A stretch of 64,000 nt of DNA. It comes from an uncultured Chloroflexota bacterium. GTDB lineage: Bacteria; Chloroflexota; Limnocylindria; Limnocylindrales; CSP1-4. This document shows, piece by piece, positions 17,733 through 26,839 of the stretch (the stretch's first letter is position 1; the number at the start of each line of letters is the position of its first letter). The translations under genes and the position numbers were made by a program. The stretch spans positions 121,580 through 185,579 of the forward strand of contig CAIJPD010000045.1 in assembly GCA_903822495.1 (NCBI GenBank), given 5' to 3'. The notes below the pieces were generated by a model. It did not search any database. It had not been told where the DNA came from and saw only the letters and a program-made list of their open reading frames with translations.

Positions 17733-18655
17733 CCCAGCGGCAGGTTGTCGATCAGCCGGATGGCCCCGAATCGGACCGCCATCGAGAGGAGCACCGGCCC
17801 ACCGACCTGCGTCAGCTCGTCGAACGTGACCGGGTCCGCCGCCGACACGTACTCCGGCTCCGCCAGGGGCTCCGATCGCAGGACCGTCAGCATGGCTTCG
17901 CGCAGGGCATCGCCTGACCGCTCGCCAGCCAGCCAGGCCGCCTCACCGGCCCTGAGCGCCCGGCTGAGCACCGGGGCCGCCGCTCGCTCATCGGGCGTCA
18001 GTCGGACGTTGCGCGACGAGATGGCCAGTCCGTCCGGGTCGCGCACGGTGGGGCAGGCCACGACCTCCGTGCCGATCCCCAGGTCCTGCGCCATGCGGCG
18101 GACCACCTGGAGCTGCTGCGCGTCCTTCTGGCCGAAGTAGGCGCGCTCGGCGCCGGCCAAGCTGAAGAGGATCGCCACGACCGTCGCGACGCCGTCGAAG
18201 TGGCCCGGGCGGTGCTCGCCCTCCAGCTTCGTCGCAAGACGGCCCACCCGCACCACCGTGTCGAAGTCGGGTGGGTAGACCTCATCGCCGGGCGGCATGA
18301 AGACCAGGTCGACGCCGGCCTCGGCGCACATCGCCAGGTCACGCTCCTCCGTCCGGGGGTAGGCCACCAGGTCCGCGGCGTTGTTGAACTGCTTGGGGTT
18401 GACGAAGATGGTGGCCACGACCGTGGCGCTGTCGCGGCGCGCCCGTTCCAGCAGGGCGCGATGACCATCGTGCAGGGCACCCATCGTCGGCACGAGGCCG
18501 ACGGGACGGGGAGCCGCCGCGAGGGCGGTGCGCAACTCCGCACGCGTGCGCACGATGCGCGGCCGGAGACCACGGGGTGGCCGCGAGAGACCATGGGATG
18601 GCTGCGAGCCCGGGTGGGATGGCCCGAACCCGGGCACGGAGTTGTCGCCGGGCAC
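17729..18655 (-). CDS. panC: Pantoate--beta-alanine ligase
   Basis: A 308-residue enzyme that condenses pantoate and beta-alanine with ATP to give pantothenate. The HIGH-like motif PTMGALHDGH is near residue 56, with IFVNPKQF, RPGHFDGVATVV, FGQKDAQQLQ and the KMSKS-like region AISSRNVRL following. The GTG start at 18655 gives about 32 extra N-terminal residues rich in Pro, Gly and Ser that are not part of the fold, so a later start is possible. It is last in the coaX-coaBC-panB-panC unit, 6 bp after panB. Its stop overlaps the opposing DRTGG gene. Confidence 0.93.
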   Translation of the reverse strand: MPGDNSVPGFGPSHPGSQPSHGLSRPPRGLRPRIVRTRAELRTALAAAPRPVGLVPTMGALHDGHRALLERARRDSATVVATIFVNPKQFNNAADLVAYPRTEERDLAMCAEAGVDLVFMPPGDEVYPPDFDTVVRVGRLATKLEGEHRPGHFDGVATVVAILFSLAGAERAYFGQKDAQQLQVVRRMAQDLGIGTEVVACPTVRDPDGLAISSRNVRLTPDERAAAPVLSRALRAGEAAWLAGERSGDALREAMLTVLRSEPLAEPEYVSAADPVTFDELTQVGGPVLLSMAVRFGAIRLIDNLPLG

Positions 18656-18661
18656 GGGCGG

Positions 18662-19582
18662 CTAGAGGTCGCGGTCCAGCGGGATGGGGCCGCTGGACAT
18701 GCCGGCCTCCGCGCGGTCCTCGCGGCTGCGGCCCAACACCGCGTCGAGGACACCGTCCTCCATTCGCGACGACTGCTCCGGGCCGGGGAATGTGCCCGCG
18801 GCGACGTCCGCCGCGTAGGCCATGGCCGCGTCCCGGATCGTGCCCCGGAGCCGCGCATACGGTCGTGCGTGCCGCGGGATGAAATCGCCCATCCCCAACA
18901 GATCGGTGATCACCTGGACCTGGCCGCTGCAGCCCGTCCCGGCGCCGATCCCGATGGTGGGGATGGGCAGCCGCGCGGTGATCGCGGCGGCAAGCTGCTC
19001 CGGCATGAGCTCCAGGACGATCGCGAAGGCACCCGCCTGGGCGATGGCGTGTGCATCGGCCAGCAGGCTGCGCGCCTGGTCCCGGGTCCGCCCCTGCACC
19101 TTGACCTTGCCGCCCAGGCTGCCCTCTGACTGCGGCGTCCAGCCGATGTGGCCCATCACGGGGATCCCGGCCGAGGTCATCGCCTCCACCACCCGCGCGG
19201 TTCGGACCCCTCCCTCCACCTTGACCGCGCCCGCGCCGGCATCGCGCAGGAATCGACCGGCGTTCTCGATCGCCGCGGCCGACGTGGAGTACGACAGGAA
19301 CGGCAGGTCGCCAATCACCAGCGCGCGACGGGCGCCCCGGGCCACCGCCCTGGTGTGGTGGAGCATCTCCTCCATGGTCACCCGGACCGTGGAGTCGTAG
19401 CCCAGGGCCACCTGGCCGAGCGAGTCGCCGACCAGGATCAGGGGGACCCCGGCCTCATCGATGATCTGTGCGGTCGGGAAGTCGTACGCGGTGAGCATCG
19501 CGATTCGGCGGCCCTCGGCGTGCATCATGGCGACGTCCGAGATGGTCAGGCGGCGGATGGCATCGGATCCGGTGGCGCTCAC
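18662..19582 (-). CDS. panB: 3-methyl-2-oxobutanoate hydroxymethyltransferase
   Basis: A 306-residue enzyme that uses methylenetetrahydrofolate to convert 2-oxoisovalerate to ketopantoate. Family motifs include MLTAYDFPTAQIIDEAG, LVGDSLGQVALGYDST, VKVEGG near residue 120 and GIGAGTGCSGQVQVI. The start overlaps the coaBC stop by 4 nt (ATGA), and panC follows. The pathway's ketopantoate reductase (panE) is not in the window. Confidence 0.94.
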   Translation of the reverse strand: MSATGSDAIRRLTISDVAMMHAEGRRIAMLTAYDFPTAQIIDEAGVPLILVGDSLGQVALGYDSTVRVTMEEMLHHTRAVARGARRALVIGDLPFLSYSTSAAAIENAGRFLRDAGAGAVKVEGGVRTARVVEAMTSAGIPVMGHIGWTPQSEGSLGGKVKVQGRTRDQARSLLADAHAIAQAGAFAIVLELMPEQLAAAITARLPIPTIGIGAGTGCSGQVQVITDLLGMGDFIPRHARPYARLRGTIRDAAMAYAADVAAGTFPGPEQSSRMEDGVLDAVLGRSREDRAEAGMSSGPIPLDRDL

Positions 19583-20991
19583 GGCTGGCCCTCGTGCGTG
19601 GGGCCCACAGTCTGCCTCGTCGCGGCGTCCCCGTCCACGTCTGTTGCGTCGCGCTCGCCCAGCAGGCGCGCCACCCGGTCCAGGATCCGGTCGGCGACCT
19701 CGCGCTTCGCGAGGAGCGGCAGGGCCTCCTGGCCACCGGAGGCGTCGAAGATGACCACCCGGTTGGTGTCCGTCCCAAAGCCGGAGCCGGGCGCGGTGAT
19801 GTCGTTGCCCACGATCAGGTCGACCTGCTTTCGGACCAGCTTGCCGGGCGCCCGGTCGAGCGATCCTGCCTCCGCGGCGAAGCCAACCAGCACGGGCACG
19901 GGCCGGAGTGCCTGCCGCGTGGGCTCCCCGGCCGCATCGAGACCGCGGGCGATTCGCGCCGCCTCGGCCAGGATGTCCGGGGTGGGGGAGAGCTCCAGGA
20001 TCACCCGCTCGCCGCGGGTCAGCTTCCCGGCCGACGGACGTGTCGGCGTGAAGTCGGCGACCGCGGCCGCCATGATCAGGGCATCCGGGCCCGCCTCGTC
20101 GCCCGGCCCGGTCAGCGCCTCCAGGACCGCGGCACGGAGCTGGCCCGTGGTCTCCACCTGGCGAATGGTGGCCCCGTCGGGGAGGGACACCGTGGTGTTG
20201 GCCGCCACAAGCGTGACCGCGGCCCCCCGGTCGAGCGCGGCCTCGGCCAGCGCCACCGCCATCTTGCCCGAGGACCGATTGCCGATGAAGCGGACCGTAT
20301 CGATCGGCTCGCGGGTCCCGCCACCGGTGATGACGATCCGGCGCCCGGCAAGGTCGGGGTCGCGCACCGGCGCCACGGTTGGTGGGCGCCGCTCCGAGCG
20401 GGGCTCGCGGATGGGCCGTCCCGCCAGCGCAGCGACCACCGCGTCCACGATGCGTCCGCTCTCGGCCAGTCGGCCGATGCCCTGCTGGCCCGAGGCGAGC
20501 GGCCCGGACTCGGGTTCCACCAGGGCGTAGCCGAAGTCATCCCGGAGGCGACGGACATTGGCCTGCGTCGCCGGGTGGGCATACATGTCGCCGTCCATGG
20601 CGGGCGCCACCACAACGGGTGCCGTCGTCGCCAGGCAGGCGGCGGTCACGCTGTCGCCCGAGAGGCCGTTGGCCATCGCGCCCAGCCAGTGCGCCGTGGC
20701 CGGTGCCACGACCAGCGCGTCCACGCTGTCCGCGATCACGATGTGCCCGATCCGGCCGTCCGGCAGCAGGGCCAGGACGTCTCCCTCGACGGGGTGGCGT
20801 GAGATGGCGGCGAACGTGAGCGGCCCAACGAACCGCGCCGCCGACGGGGTGAGCAGGACCACGACATCGGCGCCCTGGTCCTGGAGGCGGCGGACGAGGT
20901 CGACGGCCTTGTAGGCGGCGATGGAGCCGGTGACGCCCAGGCCGATCAGTCGACCAGCGAGGCGGCCGCGCGGATGCCCGTCGTCCGCCAT
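19579..20991 (-). CDS. coaBC: Bifunctional CoaBC (PPC synthetase/decarboxylase)
   Basis: A 470-residue bifunctional enzyme converting 4'-phosphopantothenate to 4'-phosphopantetheine. The N-terminal flavin-dependent decarboxylase domain (CoaC) has GVTGSIAAYKAVDLVR and the substrate-binding PAMDGDMYAHPATQ. The C-terminal synthetase domain (CoaB) begins near RRIVITGGGTREPID and includes IGNRSSGKMAVALAEAA, AAAVADF and GNDI. The ATG at 20991 shares its A with the coaX TGA stop; the ORF track's longer N-terminus overlaps coaX and is spurious. Confidence 0.94.
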   Translation of the reverse strand: MADDGHPRGRLAGRLIGLGVTGSIAAYKAVDLVRRLQDQGADVVVLLTPSAARFVGPLTFAAISRHPVEGDVLALLPDGRIGHIVIADSVDALVVAPATAHWLGAMANGLSGDSVTAACLATTAPVVVAPAMDGDMYAHPATQANVRRLRDDFGYALVEPESGPLASGQQGIGRLAESGRIVDAVVAALAGRPIREPRSERRPPTVAPVRDPDLAGRRIVITGGGTREPIDTVRFIGNRSSGKMAVALAEAALDRGAAVTLVAANTTVSLPDGATIRQVETTGQLRAAVLEALTGPGDEAGPDALIMAAAVADFTPTRPSAGKLTRGERVILELSPTPDILAEAARIARGLDAAGEPTRQALRPVPVLVGFAAEAGSLDRAPGKLVRKQVDLIVGNDITAPGSGFGTDTNRVVIFDASGGQEALPLLAKREVADRILDRVARLLGERDATDVDGDAATRQTVGPTHEGQP

Positions 20992-21803
20992 CAGCGCAGG
21001 CCCAGGTCGAGCGGCACGCCACCGGCGACCTCGGCGTGGAGGATGGCGAGGCCCTTGAGGGTGAGGTCTGGATCGTTGATGGAGATGGCCTCCAGGTCGG
21101 CCGCCCAGGGCGCCGCGGCGAGACCACCGGTCAGGATCGTCGTGATGCCGGCGGGGTCCAGGCCGGACGGCTCGGCCAGCTCGCGCCTGATCCGGGCGAG
21201 GAGGCCGTTGACCAGCGCCTGGTACCCAAACACCGTCCCCGCCTGGATCGCCGCGACGGTGTTCCGCCCGATCGCGCGATCGGGGGTTCGCAGCTCGATT
21301 CTGGGCAGCTGGGCGGTTCGTGCGGCGAGTGCCTCGATCCCGAGCTCCAGGCCGGCGGCGATCGCCCCGCCCACGAACGATCCGTCCGGCGCGACGCAAT
21401 CGAAGGTGGTGGCCGTCCCCAGGTCCACGACGATCGCGGGTGCGCCGTGGAGCCGGATGGCCGCCAGTGCGTTGACCAGGCGATCGGCGCCGACCTCGCC
21501 CGGCCGGTCCACGCGGACGGGGAGGGGCACGGTGGCGGCCGAGGCCACCACCAGGGGCAGTCCGCGACGGGCCGCGACGGCCTCGATCGCGTGCGTGATG
21601 GTCGGCACCACCGAGGCGCACGCGACCCCGCCGATGTCCGTGATGGTCACACCGTCGAGTGACAGGATCCCGGCGAGCAGCAGCTCCAGCTCGTCCGCCG
21701 TTGCCCGCGGACTGGTTGCCGCGCGGCGCGTGGCAACCAGTGCCCCGCCCCGGAAGAGCCCGATCGTGACGTTCGTGTTCCCGGCGTCGATGGCGAGCAG
21801 CAT
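20991..21803 (-). CDS. coaX: Type III pantothenate kinase
   Basis: A 270-residue ASKHA-fold kinase that phosphorylates pantothenate. AIDAGNTNVTIGLF at the N-terminus is the phosphate-binding motif. GADRLVNALAA near residue 118 and VVDLGTATTFDCV supply the catalytic and pantothenate-binding segments. The ATG at 21803 was chosen because the fold begins there and TATGAT (minus strand) lies 6 nt upstream, giving a leaderless-type start. It heads the coaX-coaBC-panB-panC unit. Confidence 0.93.
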   Translation of the reverse strand: MLLAIDAGNTNVTIGLFRGGALVATRRAATSPRATADELELLLAGILSLDGVTITDIGGVACASVVPTITHAIEAVAARRGLPLVVASAATVPLPVRVDRPGEVGADRLVNALAAIRLHGAPAIVVDLGTATTFDCVAPDGSFVGGAIAAGLELGIEALAARTAQLPRIELRTPDRAIGRNTVAAIQAGTVFGYQALVNGLLARIRRELAEPSGLDPAGITTILTGGLAAAPWAADLEAISINDPDLTLKGLAILHAEVAGGVPLDLGLR

Positions 21804-21970
21804 GGCCGGATCATACGCGGCGCCTGCTACGGCGGAACGCCCGGCCCCTGCCGCGGCGCGAGGCCCCACCACCCGCTCCGCCAGGCTCAATTCACGCCTT
21901 CCCTGGGCGGTGGCGTGCGGTACCATCCGCCTCGGCCCCACGCCCGCGAGTAGCGCCAGGAGAGGCACCG

Positions 21971-22483
21971 GTGTCCAGCCCCCAGCGCGCCAAGTTCTTC
22001 GTCAACCAGGGCATCGTGTCCAGCCGCGAGGACATGCTCAACGTCCTGCGGCCGCTGCTCAAGCAGACGGTCAGCTACCGCTACGAGCGGGGCCGCCAGG
22101 TGGTGGCGCGCGGCACCGGCTGGGTGGAGCGGATCGTCGTCGACCGGCCCGACGTCTCCACCTACTTCACCCCCATCGCGATCACCCTCAACATCGACTC
22201 GTTCGAGCATCTCGAGTTCGAGACCCGCCCCGACCAGCTCCTCGTGTACAGCCTCGTCCAGGGCGACGAGCGCGTCGTCGTGGAGTTTGCCCCCGGGGCC
22301 GCGGAGGATATCGAGCCGCCGCTGCTGGCCCAGGTCCGGCCCATGCCCCCGGAGGCGGGGGGCTATGTGCAGATGGAGCTCCTGGGGCAGGACGCGTCAT
22401 GGCGCGATGCCGTGGGGTCGGATGCCCCGCCCGACAGCGGGGGCAGCGGCCCGCCGGGGATCGACGTTCAGGGGGAGGAGTAG
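21971..22483 (+). CDS. Unrecognised 170-residue protein
   Basis: A soluble protein with a GTG start preceded by AGGAGAGGC about 5-10 nt upstream. The body is mixed alpha/beta (TVSYRYERGRQVVARGTG, VVDRPDVSTYFTPIAITLN) and the C-terminus is Gly/Pro-rich and probably disordered. No family was recognised. It diverges from coaX across 167 bp and is followed, after 157 bp, by the purine permease. Confidence 0.6.
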   Translation: MSSPQRAKFFVNQGIVSSREDMLNVLRPLLKQTVSYRYERGRQVVARGTGWVERIVVDRPDVSTYFTPIAITLNIDSFEHLEFETRPDQLLVYSLVQGDERVVVEFAPGAAEDIEPPLLAQVRPMPPEAGGYVQMELLGQDASWRDAVGSDAPPDSGGSGPPGIDVQGEE

Positions 22484-22640
22484 CGCAAGGGCCGAGGGCC
22501 CGGCGCGGAGGAGGAGGGCATCGCCCGCGGGTGGCGCGGGTGCCGGTCGGATGCCGGCAGCTTGACAGGAGGGGAGTCAGCGCGGACCGTGCCCGCTCGC
22601 TGGTGGCACGGCGTGCTCGTTGGGCTGGAGGAGGAACCGC

Positions 22641-24011
22641 TTGGACGCAATCGCGCGGTACTTCAAATTCGCGGAACGGGGCACCAACCTCGCCACTGAG
22701 GCGCGCGCGGGCCTGACCACGTTCCTGGTCATGGCCTACATCATCTTCCTCAACGGGAACATCATCGCCAAGCCGCTCGGCCTGGATCCTGTCGCGGTTG
22801 CCGCCGGCACGGCGCTGATCGGCGGGATCATGACCATCGCCATGGGTGTGGTCGGCAACTACCCGTTCGCGCTGGCCGCGGGCCTCGGCATCAACGCGCT
22901 GGTGGCCTTCACGCTGACGGCCAAGGGCCTCGACGCGAAGGGCGCCATGGGCGTCATCGTCATCGAGGGCGTGATCATCACCCTGCTGGTGGCGGTGGGC
23001 CTCCGCGAGGCGATCATGAACGCCGTGCCGCTCGCCCTCAAGCGCTCCATCGGCGTCGGCATCGGCCTGTTCATCCTGTTCATCGGCTTCGCCAACGGCG
23101 GCCTCATCCAGTCGGGCTGCTCGCCATTCTCGAAGGTGCCCCTGCCCGCCTGTGATGGCACCCTCGTCACGATGTCGTTCCCGGACACCGCCGGCCAGGC
23201 CGTCTTCATCATCGGCTTGTTCCTGACCTTCGCCCTGTACGTGATGAAGGTCCGTGCCGCCCTGGTCATCAGCATCCTCGTGACCACGGTGATCGCCCTC
23301 CTGGCCGGGGTCACATCGATCCCGAAGGACATGGTCGTCTCTGCCAACTTCAGCACGCTGGGCCTCGGACTCCAGGATCCCTTCCAGGTGTTCGGCAAGC
23401 TGGGGCTGATCGGTGCGGTCCTGACCATCTTCGCGATCATGCTCAGCGACTTCTTCGACACCATGGGCACCGTCACCGGCATCGCGGCCGAGGCGGGCCT
23501 CTCCCGGCCGGACGGCAGCGTCCCGGGCGTGGGGCGGGTCCTGGTCGTCGACTCCCTGGCCGCCGTCGCCGGTGGCCTTGGCGGCGTGAGCTCCAACACC
23601 ACCTACATCGAGAGCGCGGCGGGCGTCGCCGAGGGTGGCCGGACCGGCTTCACCTCCGTCGTCACCGGTGTCCTCTTCCTCCTCGCGATCGTGCTCTCGC
23701 CGATCGCCCTCATCGTTCCCGCGCAGGCCACGGCCCCGGCCCTGGTCCTCGTGGGCTACCTGATGTTCATGCAGGTCAAGGACATCCCGGTCGGGGATGT
23801 CGAGGATGGCCTGCCGGCCCTCCTCACGATGATCCTGATGCCCCTGACCTATGACATCACCGTCGGCATTGGCGCCGGCTTCATTTCCTGGGTCTTCCTC
23901 AAGGTCGTGCGCGGCAAGGCCGCTGCCGTCCACCCCCTGATGTGGGTCGTCTCGATCGGCTTCGTGATCTTCTTTGCCAAGGACTGGATCGAGGCGATCC
24001 TCCCCAAGTAG
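22641..24011 (+). CDS. NCS2 family purine permease (AzgA-like)
   Basis: A 456-residue permease with about 12-14 helices. TEARAGLTTFLVMAYIIFLN at the N-terminus, AAGLGINALVAFTL, DFFDTMGTVTGIAAEAGL and the later SSNTTYIESAAGVAEGGRTG are hallmarks of the AzgA/PbuG hypoxanthine/guanine/adenine transporters. The TTG at 22641 is taken as the start because GGAGGAGG lies 6 nt upstream; the ATG at 22620 lacks an SD. A TTGACA at 22562 may be the -35 of its promoter, but no good -10 accompanies it. Confidence 0.9.
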   Translation: MDAIARYFKFAERGTNLATEARAGLTTFLVMAYIIFLNGNIIAKPLGLDPVAVAAGTALIGGIMTIAMGVVGNYPFALAAGLGINALVAFTLTAKGLDAKGAMGVIVIEGVIITLLVAVGLREAIMNAVPLALKRSIGVGIGLFILFIGFANGGLIQSGCSPFSKVPLPACDGTLVTMSFPDTAGQAVFIIGLFLTFALYVMKVRAALVISILVTTVIALLAGVTSIPKDMVVSANFSTLGLGLQDPFQVFGKLGLIGAVLTIFAIMLSDFFDTMGTVTGIAAEAGLSRPDGSVPGVGRVLVVDSLAAVAGGLGGVSSNTTYIESAAGVAEGGRTGFTSVVTGVLFLLAIVLSPIALIVPAQATAPALVLVGYLMFMQVKDIPVGDVEDGLPALLTMILMPLTYDITVGIGAGFISWVFLKVVRGKAAAVHPLMWVVSIGFVIFFAKDWIEAILPK

Positions 24012-24059
24012 CCCTGGGACGACCGTTCCGCGGTCGACCCAGTCACGTCGCAACGCGGG

Positions 24060-24090
24060 CGCCCGCCCGGCCAATCTGGCCGGGCGGGCG
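24060..24090 (+). terminator. Intrinsic terminator after purine permease
   Basis: A perfect 13-bp GC-rich inverted repeat (24060-24072 with 24078-24090), loop AATCT, followed by TTCCTG. It lies 48 nt after the permease stop and 19 nt before the next start, with a -10-like TACCAT immediately after. Confidence 0.75.
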
Positions 24091-24096
24091 TTCCTG

Positions 24097-24102
24097 TACC
24101 AT
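24097..24102 (+). promoter_or_regulatory. -10 element placed for a leaderless transcript
   Basis: TACCAT ends 7 nt upstream of the ATG at 24110, directly after the preceding terminator; no SD is present. Confidence 0.4.
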
Positions 24103-24109
24103 CGCACCA

Positions 24110-25381
24110 ATGTTCGAACGGACGGCGCTGGCTCAGGGGCCGCGCGTCATCAGCGCCACCATCCCCGGGGCGCGATCTGTCTCCATCGCGGTGTACGTCC
24201 TGGCTGGCTCGCGCCTCGAGGCGCCGGAGCAGGCGGGCGCTGCCCATTTCCTGGAGCACCTGACCTTCAAGGGCACCGCGGCGTACCGCGACACGCGCGC
24301 CATCAGCGAGGCGATCGAAGGGGTCGGCGGGTCGTTCAACGCGGCCACGGACCGGGAGACCACGATCTACTGGGTCCGCGTCCCGTTCCGCGAGGCGGCG
24401 CGCGGGATGGCGGTGCTGGGCGAGCTCGTCTCGCGGCCCACGCTCGACCCGGGCGAGATCGACCATGAGCGGCAGATCATCGTGGAGGAGATCCGCTCGT
24501 ACCTCGACGACCCGACCGAGTACGGCCAGATGCTCTTCCAGCAGGCGATGTTCGGCGAGGGACCGCTGGGCCGAGAGGTGTGCGGCGACGAGGCGGGCAT
24601 CCGCGCCCTCCCCGCCGAGTCGATCCAGGGCTTCTGGCGGATGGGCTATCGGCCGTCCAACCTGGTCGTCGCCGTGGCCGGTGGCTTGACCCACCAGCAG
24701 GCGGTTGAGCTGGCCGACGCCGCATTCGGGCGGGGCGACGGGCCGGCGCTCCCCGCGGTGGAGCCCGCCCCGGCGCTCCCGGCCGGCGCGCGGGTCATGC
24801 TCGGCCGCCGCGGCACCAGCCAGGCCCAACTGGTCGTGGGGGTGCCGGCGCTGCGGCGCGACCATCTCGACACGTGGACGCTCTCGGTCATGAACGCCGT
24901 GCTGGGCGACGGGATGAGCAGCCGTCTCTTCCTGACGGTTCGCGAGGAGCGCGGCCTCGCCTACGACGTTGGCTCCGGCGTCGCGGAATACGCGGACGCG
25001 GGTGCGCTCGAGGTGTCCGCCGGCGTCGACCCCGACCGGATTGCGCCCGCGCTGGATGCGATCCTCGCGGAGCTGGCGCGGCTCCGCGACGAGCCGGTGA
25101 CGCAGCACGAACTCGCGCGAGCCAAGGCCTACCTTTCCGGCGGCCTGGAGCTGCGGATGGACGAGACACGCCATCTCACCTCCTGGCTGGGCGGCCAGGA
25201 GGCGCTCCACGCCCGGGTCATGACGCTCGAGGACGCCCTGGCGTCGATCGATGCGGTCGACACGGCCGGGATGCAGGTGCTGGCCGGGCAGCTGTTCACC
25301 AACGACGCCCTGCGTCTCGCGGTGGTCGCGCCGGCACGCCACGTCCGGGGGATCGAGCGCCACCTGCGGCTGCCCGGATGA
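24110..25381 (+). CDS. M16 family zinc metallopeptidase
   Basis: A 423-residue insulinase/processing-peptidase-type protease. The inverted zinc motif HFLEH is near residue 46, with the third ligand Glu in IIVEEIRSYLDDP about 75 residues later, so the catalytic set is intact. The second M16 domain carries the REERGLAYDVGSG segment. Bacterial members of this size usually degrade peptides as dimers. The ATG at 24110 gives a normal family length. The stop overlaps the next gene's ATG by 4 nt. Confidence 0.92.
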   Translation: MFERTALAQGPRVISATIPGARSVSIAVYVLAGSRLEAPEQAGAAHFLEHLTFKGTAAYRDTRAISEAIEGVGGSFNAATDRETTIYWVRVPFREAARGMAVLGELVSRPTLDPGEIDHERQIIVEEIRSYLDDPTEYGQMLFQQAMFGEGPLGREVCGDEAGIRALPAESIQGFWRMGYRPSNLVVAVAGGLTHQQAVELADAAFGRGDGPALPAVEPAPALPAGARVMLGRRGTSQAQLVVGVPALRRDHLDTWTLSVMNAVLGDGMSSRLFLTVREERGLAYDVGSGVAEYADAGALEVSAGVDPDRIAPALDAILAELARLRDEPVTQHELARAKAYLSGGLELRMDETRHLTSWLGGQEALHARVMTLEDALASIDAVDTAGMQVLAGQLFTNDALRLAVVAPARHVRGIERHLRLPG

Positions 25382-26325
25382 CCCTCGGCGACGATAGCCC
25401 GGGGGATCCGCTCCAGGGCGGCTCGCCGCCCGGCGATGGGCCGGGACTCCCTCCGGCACCCGCCGGGGACGACGAGGACCGGGCCGCCGACCTCCGGCTG
25501 GCCCGACTGCACCTGCGGCTGGGCTCCACCGGACTGGCCCGGGCGGAGCTGGAGGTCGCGGCCGCGGCCCAGCCCCTGCAGGGTGCCGCGCTCCTGGATC
25601 TCGCCGAGGTGCGCTGGCGGACCGGCGATCTGGCCGCTGCCGGGCTCGCTGCCGAGATGTGGCTCACGGCCGGCGGCGCGGGGCTGCTGGGCAGCCTGAT
25701 CGCCGTGGAGGCCGCGATGGCCGACGGGCGACCCTCCGACGCGCGGCGCCATCTCGAGTCGCTGCCGCAACCCACGCCGGAGGCCCTCGATGCCGCCTTC
25801 AACGGCATGCCACGGAGCGCCGTCTGGCCCCAGGAGGAAGGTCCCGGGCCCGCCAGGCTGAGCGCCACCATTGACGACGAAGGCTTCACCCCCACCGGGG
25901 CCGGCCACGCGACGGGGCGGCCGCCGGCATCGGCCATGGACCCGGTGGCGACGCTGGACGCGGCCCGCGCCATCCTCGAGGCCGGCGATGTGCAGGGCGC
26001 CGCGGTTCGGCTCTCGGTCGTCCTGCGCCTGGCCCCGCATCTCGCCCCGGCGGTCCTCGACCTCCTCGCCGGGGTCCCTGGCCCGATGCCCGAGCTGGTT
26101 CGTGGCGACGCCTACCGGCTGGTCGGCCGGGAGACCGAGGCGGAGCGGGCCTGGCTGAGCGCCGCCGCGGACGTGTCGGCCCCCGTACCGCCGCGTAGTC
26201 GCCGGTCAGGCGAGCCCGCGGGCCACCCATCATCTGTGGCATTTCCGACGGACACCCGTGCCGTGTCCGTCGACCCAGCACGCGAACCCGGTGCAGCCGC
26301 ACCCGACAATGAGGAGATCCCGTGA
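25378..26325 (+). CDS. TPR-like repeat protein, unknown
   Basis: A 315-residue soluble protein. Two alanine-rich helical repeat blocks (about residues 38-130 and 185-265) have TPR-like spacing, for example RLARLHLRLGSTGLARAELE and RAILEAGDVQGAAVRLSVVL. Low-complexity Pro/Gly-rich linkers flank them. No catalytic motif is visible. It is translationally coupled to the M16 peptidase upstream and to ndk downstream; a scaffold or regulatory role is only a guess. Confidence 0.6.
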   Translation: MTLGDDSPGDPLQGGSPPGDGPGLPPAPAGDDEDRAADLRLARLHLRLGSTGLARAELEVAAAAQPLQGAALLDLAEVRWRTGDLAAAGLAAEMWLTAGGAGLLGSLIAVEAAMADGRPSDARRHLESLPQPTPEALDAAFNGMPRSAVWPQEEGPGPARLSATIDDEGFTPTGAGHATGRPPASAMDPVATLDAARAILEAGDVQGAAVRLSVVLRLAPHLAPAVLDLLAGVPGPMPELVRGDAYRLVGRETEAERAWLSAAADVSAPVPPRSRRSGEPAGHPSSVAFPTDTRAVSVDPAREPGAAAPDNEEIP

Positions 26326-26783
26326 ACGAACAGACCCTCGTCCTCGTCAAGCCTGATGGCGTCCAGCGGCTTCTCGTGGGCCGGATCATCACCCGGTTCG
26401 AGGAGCGCGGACTCAAGATCGTCGGCCTGAAGCTGGTACAGGCGGATCGCGCCCTCGCTGAGCGCCATTACGACGCACACAAGGCCCGGCCCTTCTTCAA
26501 GGGTCTCGTCGACTTCATGACATCCAGCCCGCTCGTCGCGCTGGCGTTCGAGGGTCCCAACGCGATCGCCGTGGTGCGTGCCATGGTTGGCGCCACGCGG
26601 CCCAACGAGGCGGCTCCGGGCACTATTCGCGGCGACTACGCACTCGAGACCGCGCAGAACCTGGTCCATGCCTCTGATGGCCTGGAGACGGCCACCGCCG
26701 AGCTGGCGCTCTGGTTCCAGCCCGAGGAGCTCGTGGCCTATGCGCGCGAGATCGATCGCTGGGCGCTCAGCCCGGAGGAGTAG
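26322..26783 (+). CDS. ndk: Nucleoside-diphosphate kinase
   Basis: A 153-residue enzyme that transfers the gamma-phosphate from ATP to NDPs through a phosphohistidine. LVLVKPDGVQR, the KARPFFKGLV segment and the active-site NLVHASDG (His116) are present; the usual Gly after His is Ala here. The GTG start overlaps the upstream stop by 4 nt and has GAGGAG 6 nt upstream. C-terminal WFQPEEL matches the family ending. Confidence 0.96.
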   Translation: MNEQTLVLVKPDGVQRLLVGRIITRFEERGLKIVGLKLVQADRALAERHYDAHKARPFFKGLVDFMTSSPLVALAFEGPNAIAVVRAMVGATRPNEAAPGTIRGDYALETAQNLVHASDGLETATAELALWFQPEELVAYAREIDRWALSPEE

Positions 26784-26805
26784 GCCAACGGCCCGATCAC
26801 GTCCG

Positions 26806-26839
26806 GCCGGCTGGCAGGCGCTTCGCCCGCCCAGCCGGC
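26806..26839. terminator. Bidirectional hairpin between convergent genes
   Basis: GCCGGCTGG (26806-26814) pairs with CCAGCCGGC (26831-26839), with an inner GGCG/CGCC stem. It fills the 55-bp gap between ndk and the opposing antiporter-like gene and touches the latter's stop. There is no long T tract. Confidence 0.5.

Noticed and set aside
22562-22567. TTGACA as a promoter of the purine permease
   Set aside because: The hexamer is good, but the 17-nt position reads GACCGT, with no acceptable -10.
22484-22640. Purine riboswitch before the NCS2 permease
   Set aside because: No purine-aptamer core or paired loops could be recognised; the leader is plain GC-rich sequence.
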